From Flavobacterium omnivorum (GTDB lineage Bacteria > Bacteroidota > Bacteroidia > Flavobacteriales > Flavobacteriaceae): DNA of 64,000 bases. Positions 53,156-62,769 of the stretch are shown one piece after another (positions within the stretch are counted from its first letter, which is position 1; each line of letters begins with the position of its first letter). The stretch is from positions 225,910 through 289,909 of the forward strand of contig NZ_FNDB01000002.1 of assembly GCF_900099915.1 (NCBI RefSeq), given 5' to 3'. The notes under the pieces are model-generated. The model saw nothing but the letters and a program-made list of their open reading frames with translations. It did not search any database and had not been told where the DNA came from. A program made the translations under genes and the position numbers.

Positions 53156-54900
53156 TAAAAGCCAGCAGGAAACACTGGCCAACAAGAGATTTGGACAATT
53201 GGCTTAATGGAAAGTTAACCCGCGGTGGTACCAGCACATTAGGCGTCATTAACACAAAAATCATCATGAAAGAACATATTAAAAGACGTATCGAATATTC
53301 TAAAGATGTTGCACCTGAAGAAGGGACGCCAGAGTATGAAAAAGTGGCAAAAATGATTCAACAACATGAATTAAGTAATCCAAACTTTACAAAAGATATA
53401 AAAAAAAAGAAAGCAGAAGCAGTAAAAACTTGGGAACTTCAAGAGGCAAATGGTATTGGGCTAGTTATGGATCCAGAATTGAGGTCTTATCTATCAGAGT
53501 TTAACAATAGATCATGGACATATGGACATCGAAATATGCCAATAATGTTCAACGTAATGGAAGCCTTTTATACTTTGGATAAGAGGTTAAACTATTGGAC
53601 ATTATTAAATGAAGAAGATTATTCAATTTCATTTTTTGATTTTATAGATTTTTATACTTCTAATAATTTAGAACATGATACAAATGAAATTAAAGAAAGC
53701 TTTATTGAAGATTTGATTTATAATTTTAATGTTGGATATGATCTAAAAAATATAAATTTTAAAACCGAAAAAGGAGATAGTTTTATTATCGGTGGAGTTT
53801 CTATGGTAAGAAGAGGTAATGAAGTAACTATGTTATTTAATACTGGACAAATAATTGACACTTCAATACAATCTAAAAACTTGAAACCTATCGGTGAAAT
53901 GGAACGAAGCGTTGGAAAAGAGAAACTTATAATTGCTGAAGATAGACTAAGAGAAGCTGTAAAATTAAATGACGACCCAAATTTATGGAAAATACTTATA
54001 GCTTGTCGAATTGATTTAGATACAAATACAATAGATGCGCGATATGTTGCAAAAGATGAAGGAAATAGTTATTCTATATTAACAGATGATTTAACAGGCT
54101 TTATGCTAAATGGAAAATGGAGAGAACCAAAATATGAAGAGACATTTAATAATCTTGTTGAACGTGTAGATGAATATAACTCAATTTTTGAATTATCAAA
54201 GATTTGTCTGTTCTTACCGAATTATTTTGATTTTTATAATGATGAAATCGAAGAAGAGGAGCACGATACTGGTGTTAAATCAATTTTAAAAAACTCATTC
54301 AAAAGTAGAGAGTATAAAGAGGTAGACGATAAATTTAAAATAAGAGTCAAACCTTTATGGGTATTAAATCGCAATCAAATCTTTTTATCTGATAGGATAA
54401 AATTTCGCGATGAAAAGTTCAAAGTTGAAAGAACAGGATATTGGAAAAATTTAAAAGATAACGAAATTGGTAATGATAAAAATGGTAATCCTGTACAAGG
54501 TAGAACTTGGGTGCAAAAAACAGAAAGTTATTTCCATGCAAAAGAAGATGATTTAATTATTGAAAAAACAAACGATATACCTTACGCTACTGCAAACGCA
54601 GGAAAAATTTACATAATGCGAAATAGTAGTCTGCCGAAAGATGTTTTCAAAATAGGACTAACAACAAAAGAAACTGAAGAAAGAGCAAAACAACTATCAT
54701 CTACAAGTATTCCTGATAAATTTCATGTAATGAGAGAATGGAATGTAAAAGATTGTTTTTTGGCAGAAAAAACCATACACAAAATACTTGAGAAATATCG
54801 TGTCGATACAAAACGAGAATTTTTTCAAGTTGAAATGCAGTTCGCGAATGAAATTGTTGACTCGGTCATAAAAAAAATCAACCAAAATAACGACGTCTAA
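53122..54900 (+). CDS. protein with C-terminal T5orf172 (GIY-YIG) nuclease domain
   Basis: 592 aa from the first ATG, which lies within the preceding gene; an inner ATG at 53266 (MKEHIKRRIEY) is an alternative, but the overlap region is protein-like (KHWPTRDLDNWLNGKLT). The first 490 residues are unassigned. The C-terminal domain starts GKIYIMRNSSLPKDVFKIGLTT and ends with REFFQVEMQFANEIVDSV, the T5orf172/MUG113 form of the GIY-YIG fold. Partner of the PD-(D/E)XK-like gene upstream. Confidence 0.7.
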   Translation: MFSQIRKFRILIKASRKHWPTRDLDNWLNGKLTRGGTSTLGVINTKIIMKEHIKRRIEYSKDVAPEEGTPEYEKVAKMIQQHELSNPNFTKDIKKKKAEAVKTWELQEANGIGLVMDPELRSYLSEFNNRSWTYGHRNMPIMFNVMEAFYTLDKRLNYWTLLNEEDYSISFFDFIDFYTSNNLEHDTNEIKESFIEDLIYNFNVGYDLKNINFKTEKGDSFIIGGVSMVRRGNEVTMLFNTGQIIDTSIQSKNLKPIGEMERSVGKEKLIIAEDRLREAVKLNDDPNLWKILIACRIDLDTNTIDARYVAKDEGNSYSILTDDLTGFMLNGKWREPKYEETFNNLVERVDEYNSIFELSKICLFLPNYFDFYNDEIEEEEHDTGVKSILKNSFKSREYKEVDDKFKIRVKPLWVLNRNQIFLSDRIKFRDEKFKVERTGYWKNLKDNEIGNDKNGNPVQGRTWVQKTESYFHAKEDDLIIEKTNDIPYATANAGKIYIMRNSSLPKDVFKIGLTTKETEERAKQLSSTSIPDKFHVMREWNVKDCFLAEKTIHKILEKYRVDTKREFFQVEMQFANEIVDSVIKKINQNNDV

Positions 54901-55024
54901 CAACCGTTTGCCAATATGACTGGTTTAGGCTGAATTTTAAACTGGTTTTATACTTGTAAATAGTGTTTAACCGAAAGTTTAGACTTGCATAATCCGCCAC
55001 ATCATCAAGCGGCCAAACGTTGGA
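54894..55024 (+). repeat. attC-like imperfect inverted repeat
   Basis: GTCTAACAACCGTTTGCC at 54895-54912 and GGCCAAACGTTGGA at 55011-55024 pair except for one extra base on the left arm, and the left outer heptamer fits RYYYAAC. Integron attC sites have this kind of bulged outer stem and a length of 60-140 bp. The right heptamer GTTGGAA misses the GTTRRRY rule by one base. No integron integrase is in the window. Confidence 0.35.
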
Positions 55025-55076
55025 ACAAATGGTTTCCGAAAATCATAAATAAAATTCAGCATTGAAAATAAATTAT

Positions 55077-55084
55077 TAGATTTG
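55077..55084 (+). promoter_or_regulatory. -7 promoter element before the toxin-antitoxin pair
   Basis: TAGATTTG fits TAnnTTTG. It overlaps the GTG at 55082, so that GTG is unlikely to be the start; ATG at 55091, 55100 or 55118 remain. A -33 TTG at correct distance is missing. Confidence 0.4.
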
Positions 55085-55090
55085 TGTAAA

Positions 55091-55777
55091 ATGAAAAAAA
55101 TGGAATTTGAAAATAATATGGAAATTGGTTTGGGAATTTTTACAGTTCCTGACATCGCGTCTATATTAAATTTAAAATATTCCAGAGTCCATATTTTATT
55201 AAATGAATATTGGGATAAAAGATTCGGGAGTCAACATGGCGAAAAATATTCCTGGAAAGTTCATAATAGTAAAGCCGTAAGCTTTCATACTTTAGTGGAA
55301 TTTTACATTTTTTTTCAACTGAAAGAAGTCGGTGTTCCAACTCAAAAAATTTTAGATGCTCACAGTGAACTTTCAAAAAGATTTGAAACTGCATTTCCAT
55401 TTGCAGTTTCAAACATAATAAATAAAATGAACTGTGTTGGTAAAAGAATAGTATTTGAAATAAATGATAATGAAATTATAAATTTAGATTCAACAAAACA
55501 GTTAAATCTTAAATTCATAAAATTATTTGCACATAAATTAGACTTTGATAAAAATAATTTAGCAAACAAATTTTATCCATTAGGAAAATCAAATAGTGTA
55601 ATTGTTGATCCTGAACATCAGTTTGGACAACCAGTTATAAAGAATACAAATATTTATCCGCAAACAATTTATAATCTTCATAAATCAAAGGAAAGTAAAA
55701 AATTTATTGCTGAATCATATGAGATTTCTTTAAAACAAGTGAATGATGCAATTGAATATTGTAAAAGCGTAGCCTAA
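55091..55777 (+). CDS. DUF433-type antitoxin (VapB-like)
   Basis: 228 aa from the ATG at 55091. The N-terminal half has a MerR-like helix-turn-helix (GIFTVPDIASILNLKYSRVH, YSWKVHN...FHTLVEFYIFFQL), and the C-terminal half holds the DUF433 repeat unit: DPEHQFGQPVIKNTNIYPQTI and FIAESYEISLKQVNDAIEYC. DUF433 proteins are antitoxins of PIN-like DUF5615 toxins, the next gene here; stop and start overlap by one base. Confidence 0.82.
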   Translation: MKKMEFENNMEIGLGIFTVPDIASILNLKYSRVHILLNEYWDKRFGSQHGEKYSWKVHNSKAVSFHTLVEFYIFFQLKEVGVPTQKILDAHSELSKRFETAFPFAVSNIINKMNCVGKRIVFEINDNEIINLDSTKQLNLKFIKLFAHKLDFDKNNLANKFYPLGKSNSVIVDPEHQFGQPVIKNTNIYPQTIYNLHKSKESKKFIAESYEISLKQVNDAIEYCKSVA

Positions 55778-56184
55778 TGACAAACATTTACATAGATGAA
55801 AATTTCTCTCATCACCTTGCCAGCGGTTTAGATCTTTTTCAACAACATTTAAACTCAAATGAGAAAATAAACATTCAAGTACTATCTATTAAAAAAGTTT
55901 TTGGAAGAGGTGCTAAAGATGAAGACTGGATACCATTAGTGGGTAAAGAAAAAGGAATTGTTATAACTCAAGATTTACGAATTCATACAACTAGACATCA
56001 AAACGAGTTATATAAGAAACATGGCTTAGCTGTTTTCTTTTTTAAACCGCCTTCAAATGGTTATACTTTCTGGGAAATGGTTGAACAATTAGTTAAACGT
56101 TGGCCAGAAATTAAAAAGAAAGCATCAGATGAAAGACCATTTGCATATAGAATTTCACCAAAGAACATGGAACGTCTAAAATAA
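55777..56184 (+). CDS. PIN-like toxin (DUF5615/VapC45 type)
   Basis: 135 aa. IYIDENFSHHLASGL (Asp and Glu of the PIN active site at the N-terminus), IVITQDLRIHTTRHQ (central Asp) and a final TFWEMVEQLVKRWPEI are the PIN-like RNase toxin motifs. It is coupled to the DUF433 gene. Such modules cut RNA when the antitoxin is lost and can stabilise the island. Placed at the cargo's right half. Confidence 0.82.
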   Translation: MTNIYIDENFSHHLASGLDLFQQHLNSNEKINIQVLSIKKVFGRGAKDEDWIPLVGKEKGIVITQDLRIHTTRHQNELYKKHGLAVFFFKPPSNGYTFWEMVEQLVKRWPEIKKKASDERPFAYRISPKNMERLK

Positions 56185-56285
56185 ACATCACTTCTTCCAA
56201 CAACTGTTTGCATTAATGCTTTTTTTCTTTATAAAAAACGCTGTTAACTCCAATTCTATATTTTTAATTGTCCTGGACAATTATG

Positions 56286-56839
56286 TCACTGACCGCAAGC
56301 CGAGGGATGTTTACGATATTCATTTTTTTTAGCGCCATGCTTAACATATTTGTTTAGTATTTCGTGGACCTTTTTTCCTTCAAAATAACAAGTTTCCGAA
56401 CTCATTAATTCCTCCGTAAGATTAATAATAGCATCCCAAATTTTCTTTTTACCAATAAATTTTCTTGTTTTAGATTGAATCAAATAAAAAAAGAAATCAT
56501 CATAATATTTTTTTTCAAAATTTTATTAGCTTTATTTATCTCATTTTTTAAACTATCAATGTCATTTTCTGTGTATGATTCTTTATTAGGATTTGAAATT
56601 GTCATCAATCCATTTAACCTTTTATTTTTAAATTTAAGTTCCGCACAATAACCACTTAAACATATCACTCCGAATATTTCCAGTCTATTCGTTAATGTAT
56701 CAAAGTCTGAATTTATCATTTCATGAGTTGGTTTAAAACTATAAGCATTTAACATGCCACTTCCATCATCTGATAAAGTGATGGAAGTGGCAGGTCCAGC
56801 CTCGTGACCTGAGGCTATTTTTTTTTCTTCGATTAACAT
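56286..56839 (-). pseudogene. frameshifted M41-like peptidase remnant
   Basis: Two frames cover one protein. The upstream 119-aa frame has GHEAGPAT where FtsH-like M41 proteases carry HEAGHA, then a helix with SGYCAELKF (M41: GGxxAE) and YTENDIDSLKNEINKANKI (third zinc ligand region). It stops at 56480; the downstream frame continues with a matching helical tail (ITNLTEEL-like, 65 aa) and needs one extra T in the run of seven Ts near 56488-56494. The second zinc His is Pro. The M41 link is my inference; the frameshift is visible. Confidence 0.45.
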
Positions 56840-56848
56840 AGTTTCTCT

Positions 56849-57589
56849 TTATTTAAAATTATTATCTACAGTTTCGGCGAATCCAGATTGTATTGCAGCT
56901 TCTAATATTTCGATTCTTCCAAAATAATTATTTTTTGAAAAAAAAGTAAAGCATCTAATTAGGTCTTGTTTACTCGTTGCCCAGACACTCAAGTAATTCC
57001 CTTCGTATTTTCGTAAATATATTATATAGTTTAATTTGAGATCTTTGGCTATTATAAAAAATTCTTTTAATTGAGTTTTTTCTTTCACCCAAATAATTGG
57101 ATCATGTTTTATTATTTTTGTTTTCATTTTTTTAATTTTCTTTTTTATCACAGTTTCAGAACTATCACTATCATAAAGTCCGTTAAAACCATCTTCATAA
57201 CCTTCTTCATACCCTTCATTATATTCAATTCTTTCACCTCTTTCATCTGATATCAGTTCATTAATACGGCTTTTTTTACCAATTTCAAAATCTATTAAAC
57301 CTTCACCGTATCCAATATCATATCCTTCATTAGTCCATTCAATGTGTCCTTTTTCATAAGCCTCTTTATATCCATCTTTATATCCATTAATGAATTCTTT
57401 TTTGAAGTCTTCATTTATTTCAATTGTTTCATCGTACCAATCACCATGATCGGAATCGCTATAATACTTTTCATTATATATGTCATCAAATGATATATAT
57501 ATTTTATTGTTTAACCCTGTTCCAAAATAACCATCAGATTTACCTTCAGCTGCTCCCAAGATTTTACCACTTTCATAACTTTTTTTCAT
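56849..57589 (-). CDS. hypothetical protein with Gly-Tyr repeats
   Basis: 246 aa. Residues about 60-140 carry a tandem GYxxGY/GxxxG pattern (FINGYKDGYKEAYEKGH, EGYDIGYGEGLIDFE, YNEGYEEGYEDGFNGLY), the type of glycine-aromatic helix seen in Yae1/FliH-like proteins. It is highly acidic. Two of the later segments (about 155-245) are unassigned (KLNYIIYLRKYEGNYLSVW). A folded helix-repeat or fibre-like protein is plausible. Function unknown; last gene before the island's right end. Confidence 0.6.
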   Translation of the reverse strand: MKKSYESGKILGAAEGKSDGYFGTGLNNKIYISFDDIYNEKYYSDSDHGDWYDETIEINEDFKKEFINGYKDGYKEAYEKGHIEWTNEGYDIGYGEGLIDFEIGKKSRINELISDERGERIEYNEGYEEGYEDGFNGLYDSDSSETVIKKKIKKMKTKIIKHDPIIWVKEKTQLKEFFIIAKDLKLNYIIYLRKYEGNYLSVWATSKQDLIRCFTFFSKNNYFGRIEILEAAIQSGFAETVDNNFK

Positions 57590-58280
57590 TTACTTTTTTA
57601 TTTGTTAATGTTAATATTTTAGGGTTTTTATTTATACCCTGACTTTTATCTGGCACAAAACTATTATTTACTTATTACATAAAAAAGATTTTATTGAATT
57701 ATATTTAATAATTTAACATTATTTAAAACATAATATTAAGTTTATAAAAGATAAGATTAAGTTTAATGAATATAATTCAATAAAACTTAATCTTATCTTT
57801 ATTGATGTGTTGAATTTATTGACTTCGATGATCTAAAATGGTTAATAATTGAATTTAACCGATACATTAAAACAATTAATAGTTAATTTATTTCGCCAAA
57901 TATCTATGAGTGTAAAAAAAATGAAGTTAGTAATTAATTGTAGGATTTCCTGCATAAAGCATTAAGAGGATTTATCAATTAAGGATCAAAAGCAAAAAGA
58001 AATTGCTTTAGCTGGAGAAACATGGGATAGATTATATACGATAAATACATGTAGGAATTTATTTTCTAGGATAACGCGGATTAGGAAAGAATCTTTTTTT
58101 CATAAATCAAAATCCTTCAAAAATAACTAATTTGACTAGGGCAAATCTTATGCCACTGGGACACTAGGGTCAAGCATTCTCAAATCAGGATCCAATGATC
58201 CACAAGCTTTTTTTCTCAAAACTTCGATCTGTGTTAATTTAATCTCCTCAAATGTGATTCGTAGCTCAAAATAAGATTAA
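57590..58280. other. non-coding stretch before the right island end
   Basis: About 700 bases without an intact gene. It contains the 18-bp inverted repeat at 57747-57800. At 57966-58130 a start-less frame of 54 codons (IALAGETWDRLYTINTCRN, ends KSFKNN) on the plus strand looks like a gene remnant. The rest is AT-rich and without clear structure. Confidence 0.4.
57747..57800. repeat. perfect 18-bp inverted repeat near the right end
   Basis: AAAGATAAGATTAAGTTT (57747-57764) and AAACTTAATCTTATCTTT (57783-57800), spacer 18 bases. On both strands it can fold as a stable hairpin ending in Ts, so it may be a bidirectional terminator for the rightmost genes; a recombinase or origin site is another possibility. 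Confidence 0.7.
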
Positions 58281-58303
58281 AGGAGTGACGAAAAGGAGTG
58301 ACG
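58281..58303 (+). repeat. right arm-type repeat of the island
   Basis: Identical to 23484-23506: two AGGAGTGACG decamers separated by AAA, 92 bases inside attR and in the same orientation as the left copy. Confidence 0.8.
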
Positions 58304-58395
58304 AAAACCTTTTAAAACGAGACAAACGGATATTTTATAAAATTAAAATACCTGTAAAACAACAACTTACATGCCGCCGATAAGCATAAGCCTAA

Positions 58396-58444
58396 GATTC
58401 ATAACCCTGAGGTCCCGAGTTCAAATCTCGGTCTCGCTACCAAA
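58396..58444 (+). repeat. attR: right copy of the 49-bp core repeat (tRNA-Met 3' fragment)
   Basis: Exact copy of 23361-23409. It holds the tRNA from the anticodon stem to CCA but lacks the 5' half, so it is not a functional tRNA. It marks the right boundary of the island. Confidence 0.92.
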
Positions 58445-58473
58445 AGCTCAGTTTAACGACTGGGCTTTTTTTT
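58445..58473 (+). terminator. original terminator of tRNA-Met, now beyond attR
   Basis: AGCTCAGT (58445-58452) pairs with ACTGGGCT (58459-58466) with one wobble, followed by eight or more Ts. Confidence 0.8.
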
Positions 58474-58563
58474 ATGGACTAATCCCTAGTAACTAGCCAT
58501 TTATAAGTTAGAGCAGAATAGATATTAGTAATAAAGGGTCATTCATTATTACTGTGTTTTAAT

Positions 58564-60104
58564 TTAATTATAATATTGTTTTCCTCTTATGTTACCGTGA
58601 ATAGGGAGTTCTTGCTCGGGTTCTTGTTCAAATTCAATATGATCTAAGTTGTTTTCTAAAATATTTTGTATGGTTTTAAAATTGTAAATTTTAAAATCAA
58701 GTGCCCGCTTACAGGCATTTATTAATCGCTCTTTCCCTACCTTTTTTTCGAAGTTTAATATTCCCAAACAACTTTTATAAGCCTGTTCAGGATGGTTTCT
58801 ACTTTCGATTATTTGCATAATATATTTTGCTACGGACTCGTCAATATTACTGGCCCAATCAATGAAGCGGGCAGCACTCCACTTGGCTACAAATTGATGC
58901 GTGCTAGCCATATGTTCTGGGATTGTGGTATAGATAAGAGGTTTGTAATTCCTTGGATGAATGGCTATTCGATTGTATTTGTGATAGATCTCTACCGTTG
59001 ATTTGGTATTCAATAGTTTAGCTTTTTTTTTGACATACTGATACGGAACGCTGTAGTAATTTTTGTCCTGACTTAATTGAACATGTCCGATTTGCATCAA
59101 TATTGCAAAGTATTGATATTTGATTTCAAAATGTTCTTGTGGTAATGGACTTAGTTTTTGTTGCTCATTTTCTTAAAATAATTCTATACGAGAGTAGGGA
59201 TGTCCTGTGAGTTTTCGATTGTTATGAGCATCCAATAAATCCCATATTTGCTGGTTTATTTCTTATAGAGAAAAGAATTTAGTTTCTTTTAGGTTTACAT
59301 AAATTCTTCAATACAAGATCTTAACAGGTCCTTCAACCAATGCTTATCTCTTGGTTTGTAATCCCTGGCAGGCAAGATAGTAGTTTGGTATTGTTCGGCT
59401 AAATCAGCCAAGGTTTCATTAATTATGGGTTCAAAACGACTACTTTTTATCACTGCAGATTTTAAATTATCGGGAATAATTGCTGCGGAAGTGACTTCAA
59501 AAAAACACAGAGCATCTTCTACCGAAGTAACAAAAGCTTCTTTTTGCTGGCTCATTGAAGCTTAGGCATAGGTGTATTGACTGGTTCCTAAGATGGCTAC
59601 AAAAAATTGTACTTCTTTAATTTCTCCCATGTCTTTATCAATGATGGAGAGTGTTTTCCGGCACAATCCACATACATTTTATCACCTGCTTTGTGAATCA
59701 TGTGAATCACTGGATTGACTCGTTTGCCCCATGTTTTATAATGACAAATTGCGAGCTTCTGTAACCATTAGGATTTAGGGCAATATATTGCTCCCACATA
59801 TGGTATATGGTAACTCTGACTCTTTTAAATTCCCGTTCCGTTTTAGGAAAAAATCATGAAGTTTCTGCAATTTGGGGCTAATGGATTCCACTGTAGTGTG
59901 TAAAAACAAAAGTTCCAGTTCAGCATCTGTTTTTTCCTTAATTACTTCAAAACTCAATTCTAGTACCTCAAATAAAGAAATATACTTCTTTACAGAATTT
60001 CTAGAAAGAGATCAGTACTTATAAATGAATAAATTACTTTTTCCGTTACAATAGAATTTAATTGATTTTCTAATTTTACTCATGTCTGTTATTTTTCTTG
60101 CCAT
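58564..60104 (-). pseudogene. istA: decayed IS21-family istA transposase
   Basis: Pieces in order along the minus strand: N-terminus near 60104 (ARKITDMSKIRKSIKFYCNG), a 60-aa piece at 59775-59957 (SFEVIKEKTDAELELL), part of the DDE domain at 59295-59555 (AIIPDNLKSAVIKSSRFEP, PARDYKPRDKHW) and the Mu-transposase-like C-terminus at 58564-59100 (DKNYYSVPYQYVKKKAKLL). Several frameshifts and stops separate them. istB is absent. The element sits just outside attR. Confidence 0.85.
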
Positions 60105-60165
60105 AATCCGTGTTTTTTTTAACGAATGTATGGTGCTCACAACATGAAAAAATTAGTAGTTTCAA

Positions 60166-60258
60166 ATGGTCAATTTTACCTCAAATTCAGGTAGTCAGTT
60201 TGCTCCGAAACTGGTGGTCAATTTGCATTGGAATTGGGTGGTCAATTTGACCGGTTTT
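60166..60258 (+). repeat. IS21-type multiple terminal repeats
   Basis: Four related copies of GGTnGTCAATTTG occur about 23-24 bases apart (near 60166, 60190, 60213 and 60237). Repeated transposase-binding sites of this kind are found at IS21 ends; they lie upstream of istA's first codon. They occupy most of the gap between istA and katE (60105-60446), the rest of which shows nothing further. Confidence 0.65.
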
Positions 60259-60446
60259 TCCACTACAGGCCGAAACAAGCTTCAAAAAGACAATTTATTA
60301 TTTAAACAAAAAACTGTATTTGTGAGGATATCGCTTTAAAATATAAGAATTTTATAAATGTTATATATAATTATATAATAACTAAAGTGCTATAAATCAG
60401 TAACTTTACTTCTCACTTTTTAAGTTTAACAATTAAATAGGATCCT

Positions 60447-62609
60447 ATGAAAAAAGAAAACAAGCAGCCAGCTGCGTCTGAAAATCTGAAACAGCTGGAT
60501 TTACAGCAAAACAAATCCGATTCAGCTGATCAAATGATGACTACGGATCAGGGACTGAAAATAAATGATGATAATAATTCTCTCAAGGCAGGTGAGCGCG
60601 GTCCTTCAATGCTCGAGGATTTTATCCTTAGAGAGAAAATTACCCATTTTGACCACGAACGTATCCCTGAAAGAATCGTCCATGCCCGTGGATCTGCAGC
60701 GCACGGTTATTTCCAGGTTTATAAATCGATGGAAAAATATACCAAAGCAGGATTTCTTCAGGATCCGAGCGTAAAAACACCCGTCTTTACACGGTTTTCA
60801 ACTGTCGCAGGTTCGCGCGGTTCTACCGACTTGGCACGTGATATTCGAGGTTTCTCAGTGAAATTTTACACCGAGCAAGGGAATTACGATTTGGTTGGAA
60901 ATAACGTGCCTGTGTTTTTTATTCAGGACGCGATCAAATTCCCCGATTTAATCCATGCTGTAAAGCCCGAACCCAACAATGAAATGCCACAGGCGGCTTC
61001 GGCTCATGATACTTTTTGGGACTTCATTTCGCTGATGCCTGAAACCATGCATACCATTATGTGGGTGATGTCCGATCGCGCCATCCCAAGAAGCCTTAGG
61101 ATGATGGAAGGTTTCGGCGTACATACTTTCCGTTTTATCAATACAAAAAATGAAACGCACTTCGTCAAGTTCCATTGGAAACCCAAATTAGGAACCCATG
61201 CCGTGGTTTGGGATGAAGCTCAAAAAATATCAGGAAAAAATTCTGATTTCCACCGCCAGGATCTCTGGGAAGCAATCGAAAGTGGCCATTTTCCTGAGTG
61301 GGAATTAGGCGTTCAGATTATCCCCGAAGCCGACGAACATAAATTCGATTTCGACCTCCTTGATCCAACCAAGTTAGTGCCCGAAGAAACCGTTCCCGTT
61401 ACCATTATCGGAAAAATGGTACTCAACCGGAATCCCGATAACTTCTTTGCCGAAACTGAGCAGGTCGCTTTCCATCCCGGACATGTCGTGCCCGGAATCG
61501 ATTTCACAAACGACCCCTTATTGCAGGGCCGTCTTTTTTCTTACACCGACACCCAGCTTTCGCGTCTTGGCAGTCCGAATTTTCATGAAATTCCTATCAA
61601 CAGGACTATCGCACCAATGCACAACAACCAGCGCGACGGGCATATGCGTCAGGAAATCAACGTTGGCCGCGTAAGCTACCATCCAAACTCGCTTGGCGGG
61701 GGCTGTCCATTTCAGGCCAAAATCGAAGAGGGTGGATTCACGAGTTTCAATGAAAGAGTTGATGCACAAAAGGTACGCGACCGCAGCGAGAGCTTTTCAG
61801 ACCATTTCAGTCAGGCCACTTTATTTTTCAATAGCCAAACCCAGATAGAAAAAAATCACATCATAAAAGCACTGCGATTCGAATTAGGGAAAGTAGAGAC
61901 TGTTGCAATCAGGACCCGAATGCTTGGTTTACTATCTCAGATTGACATGACCTTGGCTGATAAAGTAGCCAAAGGCTTAGGATTAAAAGTTCCCACCTCT
62001 CACGAAAAACCAGTCAATCACGGAGTGGGTGCTGATGCCGATAAACAGAAATATGAACCCAAAAAAGTGGTACAAAGAGTCACATATTCGGCTGCGCTGA
62101 GCATGCTCAAAAACAAGACGCTCTCCGATACCATCGCAACAAGACAGATTGCTTTTCTATGTGCCGATGGTGTATCAGCAATGGCAATAGACAAGATGAG
62201 AGTGGCAATCGAAAAAGAAGGCGCAACGATAAAGATCATTGCTCCACATCTTGGTAGCATCAAATCAGGCGAAGGAAAAGAAATTAAAGTAGACCAAAGT
62301 TTGCTGATTGCTGCCTCTGTCCTTTTTGATGCTGTATATATTCCCGATTCAAAAAACGCGGCCTTTCTAGATGCAAACCCGGAAGCTGTAGATTTTATAA
62401 ACGAAGCATTTAAGCACTGCAAAGTAATTGGTGCAGGCGATGCCTCTTTATTAACAAATGCCAACATCGATACTAAACTGCAAAAAAGTATAAATGCCGA
62501 TAAAGGAATTATCATCAGTCCAACGACTGGTGCAGAGAACTTTGCTCATTCATTTATCAATGCAATAGGGCAACACCGATTCTGGAATCGCGAACCCGAG
62601 CTGCATTAA
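60447..62609 (+). CDS. katE: large-subunit catalase HPII type
   Basis: 720 aa. Heme catalase motifs: [20 protein letters not shown] (catalytic His), [17 protein letters not shown] (catalytic Asn) and [14 protein letters not shown] (proximal Tyr ligand). From about residue 560 there is a DJ-1/PfpI-like domain ([20 protein letters not shown]) typical of large HPII catalases. It breaks down hydrogen peroxide in the cytosol. Codon use (many CGC, GGC, CCC) is visibly more GC-rich than the neighbours, which suggests transfer. Confidence 0.96.
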   Translation: MKKENKQPAASENLKQLDLQQNKSDSADQMMTTDQGLKINDDNNSLKAGERGPSMLEDFILREKITHFDHERIPERIVHARGSAAHGYFQVYKSMEKYTKAGFLQDPSVKTPVFTRFSTVAGSRGSTDLARDIRGFSVKFYTEQGNYDLVGNNVPVFFIQDAIKFPDLIHAVKPEPNNEMPQAASAHDTFWDFISLMPETMHTIMWVMSDRAIPRSLRMMEGFGVHTFRFINTKNETHFVKFHWKPKLGTHAVVWDEAQKISGKNSDFHRQDLWEAIESGHFPEWELGVQIIPEADEHKFDFDLLDPTKLVPEETVPVTIIGKMVLNRNPDNFFAETEQVAFHPGHVVPGIDFTNDPLLQGRLFSYTDTQLSRLGSPNFHEIPINRTIAPMHNNQRDGHMRQEINVGRVSYHPNSLGGGCPFQAKIEEGGFTSFNERVDAQKVRDRSESFSDHFSQATLFFNSQTQIEKNHIIKALRFELGKVETVAIRTRMLGLLSQIDMTLADKVAKGLGLKVPTSHEKPVNHGVGADADKQKYEPKKVVQRVTYSAALSMLKNKTLSDTIATRQIAFLCADGVSAMAIDKMRVAIEKEGATIKIIAPHLGSIKSGEGKEIKVDQSLLIAASVLFDAVYIPDSKNAAFLDANPEAVDFINEAFKHCKVIGAGDASLLTNANIDTKLQKSINADKGIIISPTTGAENFAHSFINAIGQHRFWNREPELH

Positions 62610-62655
62610 GTACAAGAAAGACTAAAACAGAATGGGAAATATTAAGATAATTAAT

Positions 62656-62677
62656 AGCGGATTGTATTCAATCCGCT
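62656..62677 (+). other. hairpin after katE without T run
   Basis: AGCGGATTG and CAATCCGCT form a nine-pair stem around TATT. No T run follows, so it is a weak terminator or an RNA-stability element between katE and cphA. Confidence 0.5.
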
Positions 62678-62769
62678 ATGTTATTGGAGAGAATTTCAAC
62701 ACTGAACCTTATAGTAAGTCATTTATATAAAAAAAATTATAATAGGTTTAAAAAAACAGTAAAATACAT

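Noticed and set aside
58396..58444. A second tRNA-Met
   Set aside because: Only the 3' half is present (no acceptor 5' strand, no D arm); it is the attR fragment.
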